Source of the DNA: Pelagophyceae sp. CCMP2097
Lineage: Eukaryota > Sar > Pelagophyceae
DNA length: 54,405 nt
Direction of reading: 5' to 3'
Assembly: GCA_026770575.1 (NCBI GenBank)
Contig: MU657169.1
Coordinates: 290,732-345,136 of the forward strand
In this document: positions 30,883-41,822 of the stretch, piece after piece
Position numbering within the stretch: position 1 is the first letter of the stretch
Layout: the number at the start of each line of letters is the position of its first letter
Notes under the pieces: model-generated
The model's input: the letters and a program-made list of their open reading frames with translations, nothing else
Databases searched by the model: none
Told to the model about the DNA's origin: nothing
Position numbers and translations under genes: made by a program

Positions 30883-32900
30883 TCAGACGATGATGGCGAC
30901 GATGACCATCGAGTGGTCAAAGGGCCACTGCGCCGTGGGCATGAGCATGGCTACGTTGGCGTCGGGGTGGATCTCGGGGAAGTGCTCCGTGTACGCCACC
31001 AGAGGCAGCAGCGTGCCCACCACCGGCGGCGGCGAAGTCAAATCTGCCGCTGCCGCCGCCTCGCCCTCTGTAGGCGCCTCTGACGCGTCGCCGACCTTCC
31101 ACGCGACGACAAAGTCCTTCAAGGAAATGTCCAAAACACCCGTCTTGCACACTTGCGTCTGGAAGAGCGTGCGAGACTTGGAGACCGTCTTGTGCGTGCT
31201 GCAGACCGCGTCGGAAGACATGATGCCCAGACTCGTCAGCGTCTCCTGGAGCACCTAAGGAGGGGTATGTAGTCGGTATAGAGTCGATATAGGGTCCCTA
31301 TAGGGTCCCTATTGGGTTTCTATAGATTCAATAGGAAACTCACGTCGGCGTTGGACGTGTTTGAGTCCATCCCGATGCAAAATGCGTCGGGTCGATTGTC
31401 CAGGTCGCAGAGGAACTTTGCCAGCTCCGGGATGAACGTGTTCGTCACCTCGCTGCCGCCCTTGCCGTGCACCGCGCACAAGACCAGAGGCACCGTGCAC
31501 GCGCCATTCTCGGGAGCCGCGCGGTCGCCCGGCGAGAGCATCATCTGCGAGGTCCACCTCGCGGGCGTGAGCTTGTACGCCGAGCCCGGGCTTGAAGGCG
31601 CGAGGGGCAGCTTGTGCAGGCGCGCGTGGACGACGACGGTGCGCGACAGCGTCGTGTTCCAGTCTTCGTACGTCTTCGTCCCACCGTGCAGCGCCTCGCC
31701 GCGCGCCTCGAGGACGGATCGCCAACCTACGAGGCAACGTCGGGCGTTTGCCCGAAAGGCGGTTCGGCGCACCGGCTTGGGACGTGTCCAAATTCTCGTC
31801 GCCCGCGGCGAAGCGGTCGTTGCGCAAAAGCAGGGCCGTCTCGCCGGCGCAGTGGATGGCGTACTTGTCCTCAAACGTCGAGAAGAGGCGGTCGCCGAGC
31901 TGCGACTTTTCGCGCTCGTCCTTGGCCATCATCACAAGGTCGTAGGCCTCTTGCAAACAGACGACTTCGGGGAACCTGGGCGTCGAGGCATCGAAAAGGT
32001 GCGAAGCGGGCAAAACGCACTGGAGCTCTGCGAGGACCTCGATGAGCTTCATGTACTTGCCCGCCTCAGTGGTAAAGGGGAGCCAGTTGTGGAATTTTAA
32101 ATGCTCGTGCATGATGCTCGCCACGGTGGCCTGCTCGGGCCGCGCGTCGTCGCCGGCGTACATGTAGATCAAGGCCTCGAAGCACATGGCGTCGAAGACG
32201 AACATGGCCGCGACGGCGTCGCAGAGCGCGACTCTGTACTTTAAGGCTCGTTTGGCCCATTTCGCTCTTTGCACCGGCGTGACGGTGCCGAGCCACCGCA
32301 GCCAGACGCGCGCGAATTCGCCAAATGCGTCCGGGGGCACGGGCGACGCGTCGGCGAGCTTGACGAGCATGGCGGGCGCGGCCAGTTTGACCACGTTTTC
32401 CGGCATCTCCAGCGGCGCGGGCCGGCCGTCGCGCAATGAGACGAGGTTGCACGCGTTGATCAGCCTACAAGGAGCGTCGCCGAGGAGCTCTCACGAGAGT
32501 CGGACCCCGTGCCTCGGACGGCGCGCATAGAGCTCCGTCAGGCCCCTCCGGCCCTGCCACGCACATGTTCGACTCGTCGCCGATCAGCGTCATGGCGTCT
32601 GTCCAGTTCCTCGAGTGCAGCACGCGCGAGAGGATGTCGCTGCTGGCGCGCGCACCGTCGAACTCGCGCATGGCGGAGTCCACGGCAGTGTCCAGCCTGC
32701 GTTAAACGCGTCAACCGAACCATGCCCTTTCGGGCCCGCCCCGCCAAAACTACAGAAACGCACCCCGCGATGCCGGCGGGCCCCTTCTCCTTGAGGACCA
32801 TCTTGGCCGTGGCGTAGAGCTGCAGCCATTTGACCGCCGCAGGTGTTGTGTCCCCGCGCATCTCAAACTCGAACGAATTCGTGTTGCGGCCTGAGCGCAT
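30883..32900 (-). CDS. Endonuclease/exonuclease/phosphatase (EEP) superfamily-like protein, 5 exons
   Basis: The exons are 32900-32764, 32694-32520, 32464-31773, 31726-31344 and 31254-30883; introns are 69, 55, 46 and 89 bp. The N-terminal third is helical and unassigned. The rest shows scattered EEP signatures: V-V-C-L-Q-E-A-Y-D (metal-binding Glu), L-L-L-R-N-D-R-F, C-A-V-H-G-K-G-G-S-E, F-C-I-G-M-D-S-N-T (the G-D-x-N site, here with M-D) and W-P-F-D-H-S-M-V-I-V (the S-D-H site, here F-D-H). The spliced join S-N-A-D|V-L-Q-E-T-L preserves the fold order. EEP enzymes cleave phosphodiester or phosphomonoester bonds; substrate unknown. The substitutions leave activity uncertain. Intron 4 contains repeated TAGGGTCCCTAT. 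Confidence 0.55.
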
Positions 32901-33366
32901 ATCGTCCCGCCGTACACCGCGCGTCTCTGGCGCCGGCCGCGCCGCCCGGCCCGGCGCGGCGCCGGTCCCGATGCAACGGGCACGCACCTCCAACATTTAT
33001 CGTACAAACCCGAAACGTCGCGCGCGCGCAGGCCTCCTGCGGCGCGTCGTACGACTGCATGGCCTCTCAGGGCCGGCGCCGCACGCCAGGCTCCAGGGCG
33101 GGGCCGCGCCCGCACAGCGCCGGCGCAGCCCAAGTCAAAGCCAACTCAATTATAATAACAGGCGGCTCGACCAATGTCATTCTTTCGATCAGCGCGCGAA
33201 TTTCTCACTTCAATTCGAGGGAAAAGAGGGACCAAGGTTCAACAACACCTTAGAATATGCATAGAGTCGATCGATATTTGCCAGGATATTTGCCGAACGT
33301 AAATCATCAATATTTGGCAGGATTTTCGTCGACAGTTGCCGGTAAATTATTGGAATACCATGTTTC

Positions 33367-33495
33367 GCAACTTTAATATCTCAATAAAGGCAACTTTAAG
33401 ATTTAATCAAATCTTATTTACGTTTGTTTTACAATTTTTCTCAATATAGATTTGATAAAATCTTAAATTTGCCTTTATTGAGATATTTACGTTGC
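33367..33495. repeat. Imperfect inverted repeat (hairpin), 49-50 bp arms
   Basis: The left arm 33367-33416 and right arm 33447-33495 are reverse complements at roughly 90 percent. Both contain ATATCTCAATAAAGGCAA or its complement. The loop is about 30 bp. Outside the arms, TATTTG(C/G)C(G/A)GGA...TTTCGTCGA occurs as direct copies near 33310 and 33530. This is consistent with a decayed MITE or foldback element. Confidence 0.8.
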
Positions 33496-33715
33496 AAAAA
33501 AGTCGAATGTCGTCGATTTTCAGTCGGTATTTGCCGGGACTTTCGTCGATAGTATCGACCGAATTTGCCGAGAATGTCATACACCTGTGTCGTTGAACCT
33601 TGCGCATGACGGCCTAAACGGCCGCGGAGATGCAAAACACGCCGCAAGCTGCAACTGATGCAAATCAGTTTTTTGGAAACCGACGAACTTTTACTGCTAC
33701 ACGAACTGAAGAGCC

Positions 33716-33819
33716 ACCTGCGACGAACCTTTCGACCTTTCGCTGCGACGGCGCGATTCGCTGCTACACCTGCGACGAACCTTTCGACCTTCCGCTGCGA
33801 CGGCGCGATTCGCTGCTAC
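33716..33819. repeat. 52-bp tandem duplication
   Basis: 33716-33767 and 33768-33819 differ at a single base (CCTTTCG versus CCTTCCG). The copy number is two. No open frame of interest spans it. Confidence 0.95.
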
Positions 33820-34385
33820 GTATGGGCCCTTTTGCACGAGGGATGAGGCTCGAGGCACGAGGTATGACCTTGCATGCCTTCTTCTTCTCCTATCATGCAC
33901 TTCTATAGTGAACTCCCGATGCATGCCTTCTTCGAACGATGCCGCACTCCGTCGGCGCTAGAGTATCTTGGATAGGCTCGGCGCGCAATGAGGTCGATCC
34001 CGCTCTAGGCATTCCTGGTTGAATGCCAGGATCTCGGGCCGAAAGATTGCTTGCTTGCTTACAATTGTAAGATCCACCCTGGAAGATTGTTCAACTCGCG
34101 TTCGGCGCCCCTTCCCTCGCCAACTCGTCCACGAGACGCGTCGATGCGTGATTATTCTCCCCTTTTTCGTCCACGACACGCGTCGCGGAAGCTACCCCCT
34201 CGCCAACCCTGGCGCTGCGGCGCACGAAAGGCCACATTGCCTGTCGACGCCAACTTGCTCCTCCAAGGCATTTGACCCCGAACCTTTCCCCCACAAGGAG
34301 TCAGAGACGGGCCTCGTCGTCGACGGCCCTCTCCGGCGCGCCGCCTCCTGCGCCTTGAAGCATGCCACAATGCACAACATGCACA

Positions 34386-37300
34386 TTATTCGGCTTGGTC
34401 TTTAAAGTTGACGGGGCAGCTGCCGTCGATGACGCAGGCCAGCGAATAAAAGGCGCGGTCGTTGAACTCGCGGATGTACTGCGAGAATCGATTGACGTCC
34501 GCCTTGTGCGAGTGGAAATGGGCCGACTCGACTGGAGATTCGAAAGTGGACCACCTGGCCGCCTTTTGGCGCGCCCCTACGGACCAATCGAATTGTCCGT
34601 AAGATTGCATCAGGCCGTCCATGTCCATGCCCTCGAGCTCCCCTTCAAACGCATCTAAGACGCCAGTCGTGTCCAGCAGATCCGCCGTCAGCGAGGACAC
34701 TGCCACGAACTTTGCTCTTCGAGTCTCCGTAACGGCCGTCTCCCCGACGAGTTCATCCGGACCGGTGCCGTGCATGGGGTTGTCCGCCACGTTGCTGCAT
34801 CGGCCTCGATCCCGCCGTTCGCGGAACGGTATCGTCGGGTCGTTGAGGTCGTAGTCCTCGTCGGTGGAATCAAAACCACAGCTCCCGTCCACGTAATTGT
34901 TCGCCCAGGGCTGAGCCCGAACCGCGGGCACACTGTCGGGCCGCCAGAAGGAATTGTTCGAATCTCGCGGATCCTTGAACTTTGAAGGCACGCCGACGCT
35001 GCGCTTTTCGACTTCGGAGTGGCCTTGACCCAGCACAATCTTGTAAAATCCCGGGTCCGGGCACAACGCCCCTCTCGACCCCCTGGAGGAACCGCGAGGG
35101 ACGTCGTAAAAGTTCGACGAATTGGCCCGGTCCACGCAGACGACGTGCCAAGGCGCGTCTTCTAAACGCCATCTCTGCAGATAAATGTCGTGGTAATTGT
35201 CGTACTCGACTTGGTACGAAGTTCGATGGAAGGACAGTCCAAAGTCGCGCTCGCCGTTTGCGCCGCGCACCATCTCCCAGACGGGCAGCATCTGCGCCGC
35301 AGGCAAGGCGTACTCGATGCTCGCGTAGTACGTCCGGCCCAGTAGAGCGAACGCGCCGTCTCTTGGAGTCGCCGTCGCGGCGCCGCCGCCGATGCGCCAC
35401 AACGACATGTCCCGCGTCTCGTTGCCGTCCGGGTACAGCGTCCTCCGAAAGGAGAACGGGCCCGCGGCGTGCGCGGCGGACGCGCAGCCGGCGAGAGCGT
35501 AAGTCTCGTTGAGGTCATCGACACCCATCCACATCACAAAGCCGTGGTTCGCATGCTTCAGCCTCACGGCGCGCGCTTCAGCCTCCAAAACCCGAGGCCT
35601 TTTCGCCTTGAGACCCAAAGACCCGACGCAGCCGTAGCCGTCTTGCGTGCCGTGCTTGGTCTTGTAGCCTCCACAACCCGGCTGCCACGCATCTCTTCGG
35701 TGCACCATGTTGGTCAAATTCGCGTAATGAAGTGCTACGCCTTCGCGCTTCCACGTCACCAAGTCGTCGGAGGAGCACGCGCCGACGCCCCCAGCGAGCC
35801 AGGGCGGCGCCGCGTCGCCAACGTTCGACGGGCCTTGCGGCGCGTCGTGCTCGCCGTACCAAAAGTGCGTTTCGACACCCTTTGAAGAATGCGCTCGCGA
35901 GGCGGCCTCGAACGAGGCGTAGTCGCCCGCGTACGCCGCGGCGTCGATTTCGCCTCGCGGCCTTCGGCGCCAGTCGGAAGCGAGCGGAGAGAGGCGGTTA
36001 AAGTCCGCATCGTTGTGGTCGACGTCAAACGCCTTCGTCTTCGAAGCCGCCGACGCCGCCGCCGTCATCCTGCGCGACGCGCCGCCGCCGCCGGCGACGC
36101 CCTTCTTGAGGGTTAAAAGCGCACCGGCGTTCAAGGCTCCCGGCTCTGCCTTCGAGTCCGTGGCGCGGCGTTGCTTGACGTCGGACCGAAATTGGGTGTG
36201 GCCCTCGCCGTCAAAGGGGACGAGGCCGCCAAAGTCGTGCTTGTAGACCTCTCGTCGAGAGACGTGGTTGTCGTGCCGTTGCATCAAAGCCTGCGCCGTG
36301 CGGCCCCCGAGGTCCTCCGCCGACCACCCCTTGACCGCGGGCCGCTCGGTTTTGAAACGGACGCCCGCGCGCGTCGTCACGGGGCACCGGAAGCCCATGG
36401 TGTGGTCCGGACCGAGGTAGATTTCGTCGAACCGAGCCTCGCCGCTATCCGAAATGGCGTACAGGCCAACGCGCGAGACGCCCGTCGCCTTCAAGGGCGC
36501 GTCGTCGGCGCGGAGGACGTCGTCGACCCAGACGGCGTACGTCATAGCTACCCAGTCGAAAGACACGTCGATCTTGTACCACCGCCCTTGCCGCGCTTTT
36601 GGTAGCAGCGCCGCGCTCCCCGCCGCGTTGCCCAGCAGGCCAGCCGTGCCCTGCTCGAGCTCGCCGGGCGAGACGCGGAAGCCCGAGCCGTGCGTTAAAC
36701 GGTCAGCTAAAACCAAACCGAAGGCCACTGAAACGTTCGCCCCGTGCGCCGACGAAAACGGCGGCAGCGGCGAGTTCGGCGCAAAACCAGTCGAGTGCGG
36801 GTCCGCGGAACCGCTCGCCGTCGCACCGCCGCGGCTGCCGCCTCCCGTGTAGTCCGATGCAGATTTTGACGCAGGGGCTTCGAAGAGAGCGAGCATAGCT
36901 CCCCAACTGCCAGAAAACGCCTCTGGCGGCGCGGCCTCAGAGCGCGCGTCGATGCGGACGAAGAAGGAGAGGCGCGCCGGCTGCGCGGGTTCGTCGGCGA
37001 ATTCGTACTCTGGGCCGTTGAACGGGAGAGGCGACTCGCTCGTCACCGTCGCCGCAGTCTGCGCGCGCGCGCGGCCGCGGATGCGCAGCGCGCCTAAAGT
37101 GCCAAACGCGCCGCCGACGTCGTCGCCGATGACAGCGTCGTATCGGAGTTCGAAAGCAGCCTCAGCGTGGTACGACCCGCTTCCGCCGTCGCGCCTCAAA
37201 TCACCGTCGCACCCAAAGGCGTCGCCGAGCTCGCGGCACCGGCCGCCGGAAACGTCGACGCGCAAACGCAGAGGGTCCCAGGCACTTAACGTCGACAGCG

Positions 37301-40300
37301 ACCTGCCATATAAAGCGACTCGCCCGCCGCCGCCGCCGCCGCCGCCGCCTCCCTGCCTTACGGCCAGCGCCGGGTCGCCCGCCGAGCGCAGCGCCGCGTG
37401 CGCTTGGCCGCCGTGGCCGCCGCGCGCCGTCAGAAAACCGTCGACCTTGAGGACGCCCCCGGCGGCGAGGACAATAGTGCCTCCGGAGCCGCCGCCGCCG
37501 CCGCCGAGGTGGCCGCCAAAACCGTCGCCCGCGTCGACGTGGATGCCGCAGCCGGCGCCGAGCTCGAGGTCGTTCATGGCCACGATCTCGATCGCACCAC
37601 CGCCCGCGCCGCCGCGCGCGGGCAAGGTGGCCGCGCCGAGTCGCTCGATGACGAAAGGATGCGAGTAGCCAATCGCGCCGCCGGATCCGCCGTACAGCTC
37701 GGCGCCAAAGCCTCCCGCATCCGCTGCGCCGTACGCGGCGCCGACGCCGCCCGTCGTGCCGCCGCCGACGGACGTGCCGACGGTGACGTTGGACACTTCC
37801 GTGTCCCACGCTTCTGGCGATGCGCGGGCGACGGCTCCCGCGCCGTCGTAGCCGCCGTACGGCTCTCCGCCGCGGCCGCCGTGCGCGGCGCCGGCGCCGC
37901 CAAAGGCGAGGGAGAACGAAGACAGAGACGCCGGGACCGATTCGTTCATGCCTCGCAGTTGGTCGCTCTCCGACTTCCAGTAGCCACGCCGCGCCGTCAT
38001 GGAAGCGTTGATGCCCGTCAGAAACGACGCGGCGGAGAGAATTGGGAGCGGCACCGCGGGCTCTCTTAAAGCAGACGCGGCTGTCGGCGCGGGCGGCGTC
38101 AAGTTGTCCTTCAAGGTCACAAGAGTAATAAACCAGGTCAGCGCCCCGGCGGGCCCCGGCCCGCTGGCGCAGAGGCCGTCGTCGCACTCGCCGTTGGAGT
38201 GCGAGTCTGATCGCGACACGGCCGCGGAGACGACTTGCGGGTAAAAGTCTTCGACGAGGACTTTTGCCAGGTCCTCCGGCAAAGAGTCGTGCGGGACTAG
38301 GCGCGTCGTGCGGTTCATAAAGTTCAGCGTAAAGCCGCCGCCGAGCGAGTTGCCTTTGCGAACCCTGGCGACGCCGGCGTTGGCGCCGAGGCCCGTCAAA
38401 GAAGACTCAGCTTTGAGCAAGGGCTGCGCCCCAGGCGCGGAAGTAAAGGTGACGAGCCAGTCGCGGCCGTCATCTTGAACCGCGCCGTCGAAGACCTGGC
38501 TCACGGTGACGCGGCCGATTCCCGGACGCGCCTCGGCCACGAAGCGGTCCGAGACTTGCAGTCTGTTTAAATCCTCTTCGAGAATCTTCGCAAAGTCGCC
38601 CGGCGTCACGTCGAACGAAACGTCGCGCGTCCGGTACACAAACGCCGGTGAACTCGGCGGCGAAAACGTGAGCCGGAATAAGCCGCCGAGCGTCTCGCCG
38701 GCGTCGCAGCCGACGCTTACACGCTGCACCTCGTCGACGTCTCTGGCGGCTGTAGAGACGGTGCGCAGGTGGATCCGCGTCGACGGCGAACCGGGGCCGT
38801 TGACGTTGTTCGACGGCGCCTCGGAGGATAACGCGTCCGAGGCCCCAATAGGCACATCCATCGGAGAGTCCGCCAAGCGGTCCGCGGGCCTTCTCGCGAT
38901 GGAGAAGCCGCCGGGGAAGCCGCCTAGAGTGCCCGGCGCCGCTTTGAGCGTCGTGTTGATGAAGACGGAAGACCTCGACGTGAGCACCAGCGCGCGCTGG
39001 CCCACGAGCGTCACGTTCACCTCGTGGCCGATGGATATGGACTCGAAGGCGAAGACTGCGATCTCGGCGCCGTCGGCCGTAAGCACGACCTCGCCCGAGA
39101 CGTTTAGAGTCCCCGTCATGAGCACGGAAGACGTGTTGAAGAGCAGCCCACAGCCGCGGCCCGGCTCCGAACATTGCGACACCTCCAAGGCCTCCAAGAC
39201 GCGCCTCTCGTGCTCGAGTTTGGCCTCGACGTCGTCCTTGCGGCCCTCCATCAACAAAAACACGTCCCTCCTGGACCGCGCGCCGTCGGCGTCCAAGAGG
39301 GCAGTTTCGGCGTTTTCGACGATCCAATCGCCGTCTTCCCGGACGTGCTCCACCAATTGAGACTGCAGCTCGACGTCCCAGCTTTGCTGGGCGGCGTTGA
39401 GGACGAGGCCGTCGTTCCACTGCGGCGCACAACTTTGTCGTTCGTGGCACCACTGCCACGCATCGATTGTGCGCACGCGCGGGCCCACCGTCTCAAACGC
39501 AAAGGGCGAGACGTGCGCCCCTCTCGGGGCCCGCAGGTCGCCGACGCCGTAATAAGAAGCTTCGCGCGGATGGTTCAATTCCGAAAAGTTGCCAAACGCA
39601 GCGTCGTGCACCCACCCCATCGACCCGCGCACGCCCCAGCCGAACGACCCCTGGCGCCAATCCTCAAAGCCCGCAAACAGATAAGCGTGCACGTGCTCGC
39701 CACCTATCACGCGTCTCACCGCGGCTACAAGCTCTCGACCAAAACGCACCGGCGTAGGCCTGCGACGTGTAGTAGACCGTGGCGGTGGAGGCGTTGTAGT
39801 GCGTGAACCCGCGCGCGCAGCGCTGCGTGGCCTTGCACCTTTCGTAGTCTGGCCAAAATGAGTGCGCCCCGTAGCCGTGGTACGGCAGAGAAGTGTTGGA
39901 CCGCGCCGCGTAGGGCAAATGCCTCGACGAGGCCGCGCGCGCCGTCCCCGCGACGCCGGAAACGCCCCACGCCGAGTCGACGCGGACAGTGACGTTGCCA
40001 GAGTAGAGAGAAGACGTCGGGTCCGAGACCTAGCAGAAAGGCGTCGGCACCGCCTCGTCTGCGGTCCCGGAGCTCACCTGGTTGAGGAGGTCGCCCGTGG
40101 CCTGGGAGACGGAGGGCTCGGCAACGCCGGCGGCCGCCGGGAAGATGCGAAAGTGGGCGAGGACGGAATCCGGCGCAGCGGGCCGCACAAAGAGGACCTC
40201 GACGCGTCCACGGCTCACGCCGAGCGTTTTGGAGATGTCTTCTTCGAAGGACCTCTCCCACTGGCAGTACGCCGACTCGACTGCCTCCTCTTCACAGAAG

Positions 40301-41072
40301 CGGTCCGCGCCCCAGTCTAAAGTCCGCTTGTCGTCGTTGCGGTCGTACTCGCCTTTTTCAGCCTCGCCGTCCCAAGTATGCACCAACTCCGCGCCGACGA
40401 CTTCGATGGAGAACATCAACCGTAGAGACATGTCCCAGTCGAGAGCGACGACGCCCCAATGCTCGTCGAGCGCCGAAGTCACGTTGCCCTGGAAGAGCAT
40501 GGAAGACGGCGTCTGAGCTTGGTCCGTCAGGAACCGCACGGCGTCGGCCACGTTCGGCTGCACACGCGGAAACGGCGGGGAGCCCGGTGTTTGGAATTCG
40601 AGGAGGCGGAAGTGGACGATGGTCGTGCGCCAGCGCCAGCCAAAGTGCGCGTCCCCGTCCGTGACGTTGAGCACGAACCTAGCGCGGCCTCTGCTACACG
40701 GCGCTGATGATGCGATCCCGGGCCAGCCCGCCTCCTGCTCACAGGCGGTCCGGCGAGACGTGGATGGCCTTCGTGAGGTCGAGCACGAACTGCGTCGCAA
40801 ACGACTCTACCGCAATCGTCTCCCCGAGGTAGATGCCCCCCAGCAGCTCCTGGCCCGGGCCTACGAACGAGCGTCGGCGCCTACAGGCGGCGCCGGCGGG
40901 CCGCACCTCCCAGCGACGAAAAGTCGATGCGCACGGCCAGGTCGGCGTAGCTCGGGTCGCCGGCCGCCGCGCCGTCGAAGACGCCCTGCGGCAGCGTGTC
41001 GTCCTGGAAGTGCTCGCCGACGGCGCCGCACAAGAGGCCCAGCGCAAACGCGCAGCGCCGCAACCGCGCCAT
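34386..41072 (-). CDS. Giant secreted protein with Gly-rich core and GH43-like domain (~2160 aa, 5 exons)
   Basis: The exons are 41072-40907, 40860-40743, 40678-40078 (or from 40693), 40029-39750 and 39703-34386; introns are 46, 64, 48 and 46 bp. The total coding length is a multiple of three. Signal peptide: M-A-R-L-R-R-C-A-F-A-L-G-L-L-C-G-A-V-G. Order: an N-terminal region with N-x-S/T sites, then two stramenopile-type repeats (L-V-T-F-T-S-A-P-G-A-Q-P-L-L-K, A-E-S-S-L-T-G-L-G-A), a very Gly-rich zone including G10, a lectin-like segment (Y-K-I-D-V-S-F-D-W-V-A-M-T-Y-A-V-W-V-D-D), then a GH43-like region. The last reads E-T-H-F-W-Y-G-E-H, C-S-S-D-D-L-V-T-W-K-R-E-G, R-P-R-V-L, G-F-V-M-W-M-G-V-D-D and E-T-R-D-M-S-L-W. 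It is probably a wall or mucilage polysaccharide-binding or -cleaving protein; catalytic residues were not verified. Confidence 0.75.
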
Positions 41073-41544
41073 GGCGCTGAGCGCTTCCGTCGCGGGCCAG
41101 TGGACTTCACAATGCAAATCCGGGCGCACACAATTTCAAAGGGCCATTCGCTCTCACCCCCGCCCTCCCGCCCGCCGCCACCCGCCCTCACTTCGAACTC
41201 ACCGCGGCAGCGAGGCAGAACGGTCGAAGCCCTTCGGGGTGGATGACCAGTCGCTCCTGCGCAGGCCCCCTCGACTGCACGTGGCTCGCCGCGCCTGCCT
41301 CTCCCCGGGATATTAAATCAAACCCTCACGCCTCACTGCCCGCGCTGGCCGCGCCGGGGACTCGGTCTCGACTCGGACGACGACGCGACGACGGAGTCGG
41401 AGCAGCCAGGAGCTTGAGCTCGAGCGCTCCGTTTCGGAGCTCCCGGAGCAGCCCGCGCGCGATCGAGCTCTTGCAAATCGGGCGCAGTAAGCGCAGTCGA
41501 CGCGTCGGGCCCCTCTTCGGCGCGCAGAGCAAGGACGAGACACG
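41073..41544. other. Intergenic region upstream of the giant gene
   Basis: 472 bp containing the promoter of the minus-strand giant gene and the 5' flank of the MYND fragment. No element recognised beyond a C-rich tract at 41155-41190. Confidence 0.4.
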
Positions 41545-41756
41545 ATGACGGACGCGCATTGCCCAAGCCGTGCTGCGTCTGCGACGGGCCGGGCTGCCAG
41601 CACTGCACCAAGTGCAAATCGCGGCATTACTGTGGCAAGGCGTGCCAGCTCGTCGACTGGTACGAGCGCGGCCACAAGGCGCAGTGCAAGCAGAGCACGT
41701 TCGCCCTTTTGGACCATGCGACGACCGAGGAGCCTCGAGGGGATGGAGATGGTTGA
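41545..41756 (+). pseudogene. Isolated, frameshifted MYND-finger fragment of the MYND-RING-Sel1 family
   Basis: An ATG at 41545 begins M-T-D-A, but one base is missing before L-P-K-P-C-C-V-C. The finger itself (from 41559) is in another frame. It is complete: C-C-V-C, C-T-K-C, Y-C-G-K-A-C, H-K-A-Q-C. Homology ends right after C-K-Q, where paralogues continue with the D-R-L-L-D linker; the frame then runs 18 codons to a stop at 41756. No RING or Sel1 part follows. It lies on the plus strand, opposite to the full-length paralogues. Confidence 0.75.
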
Positions 41757-41822
41757 GGAGCACAGGTGTCAAATAATTTACGTATCTCGGCGGCGCGACC
41801 GCTCGGAGAGTGGTATGCGTCT

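Larger units (their letters stand above)
32901..34385. other. Large AT-shifted intergenic region with repeats
   Basis: About 1.5 kb without a recognisable gene. It holds an imperfect hairpin (33367-33495), a 52-bp tandem repeat (33716-33819), and two copies of the dispersed VHDTRR-type motif (about 34123-34149 and 34168-34192). The centre (33250-33560) is clearly AT-rich against the GC-rich surroundings. Confidence 0.6.

Noticed and set aside
32901..33640. Possible coding frames through the AT-rich hairpin island
   Set aside because: The frames translate repeat DNA, are read on both arms, and lack any family pattern.
37300..37370. Gly/Ala codon runs as a microsatellite insertion breaking the giant gene
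   Set aside because: The frame continues cleanly on both sides, and G-rich stretches are spread over the whole central domain.
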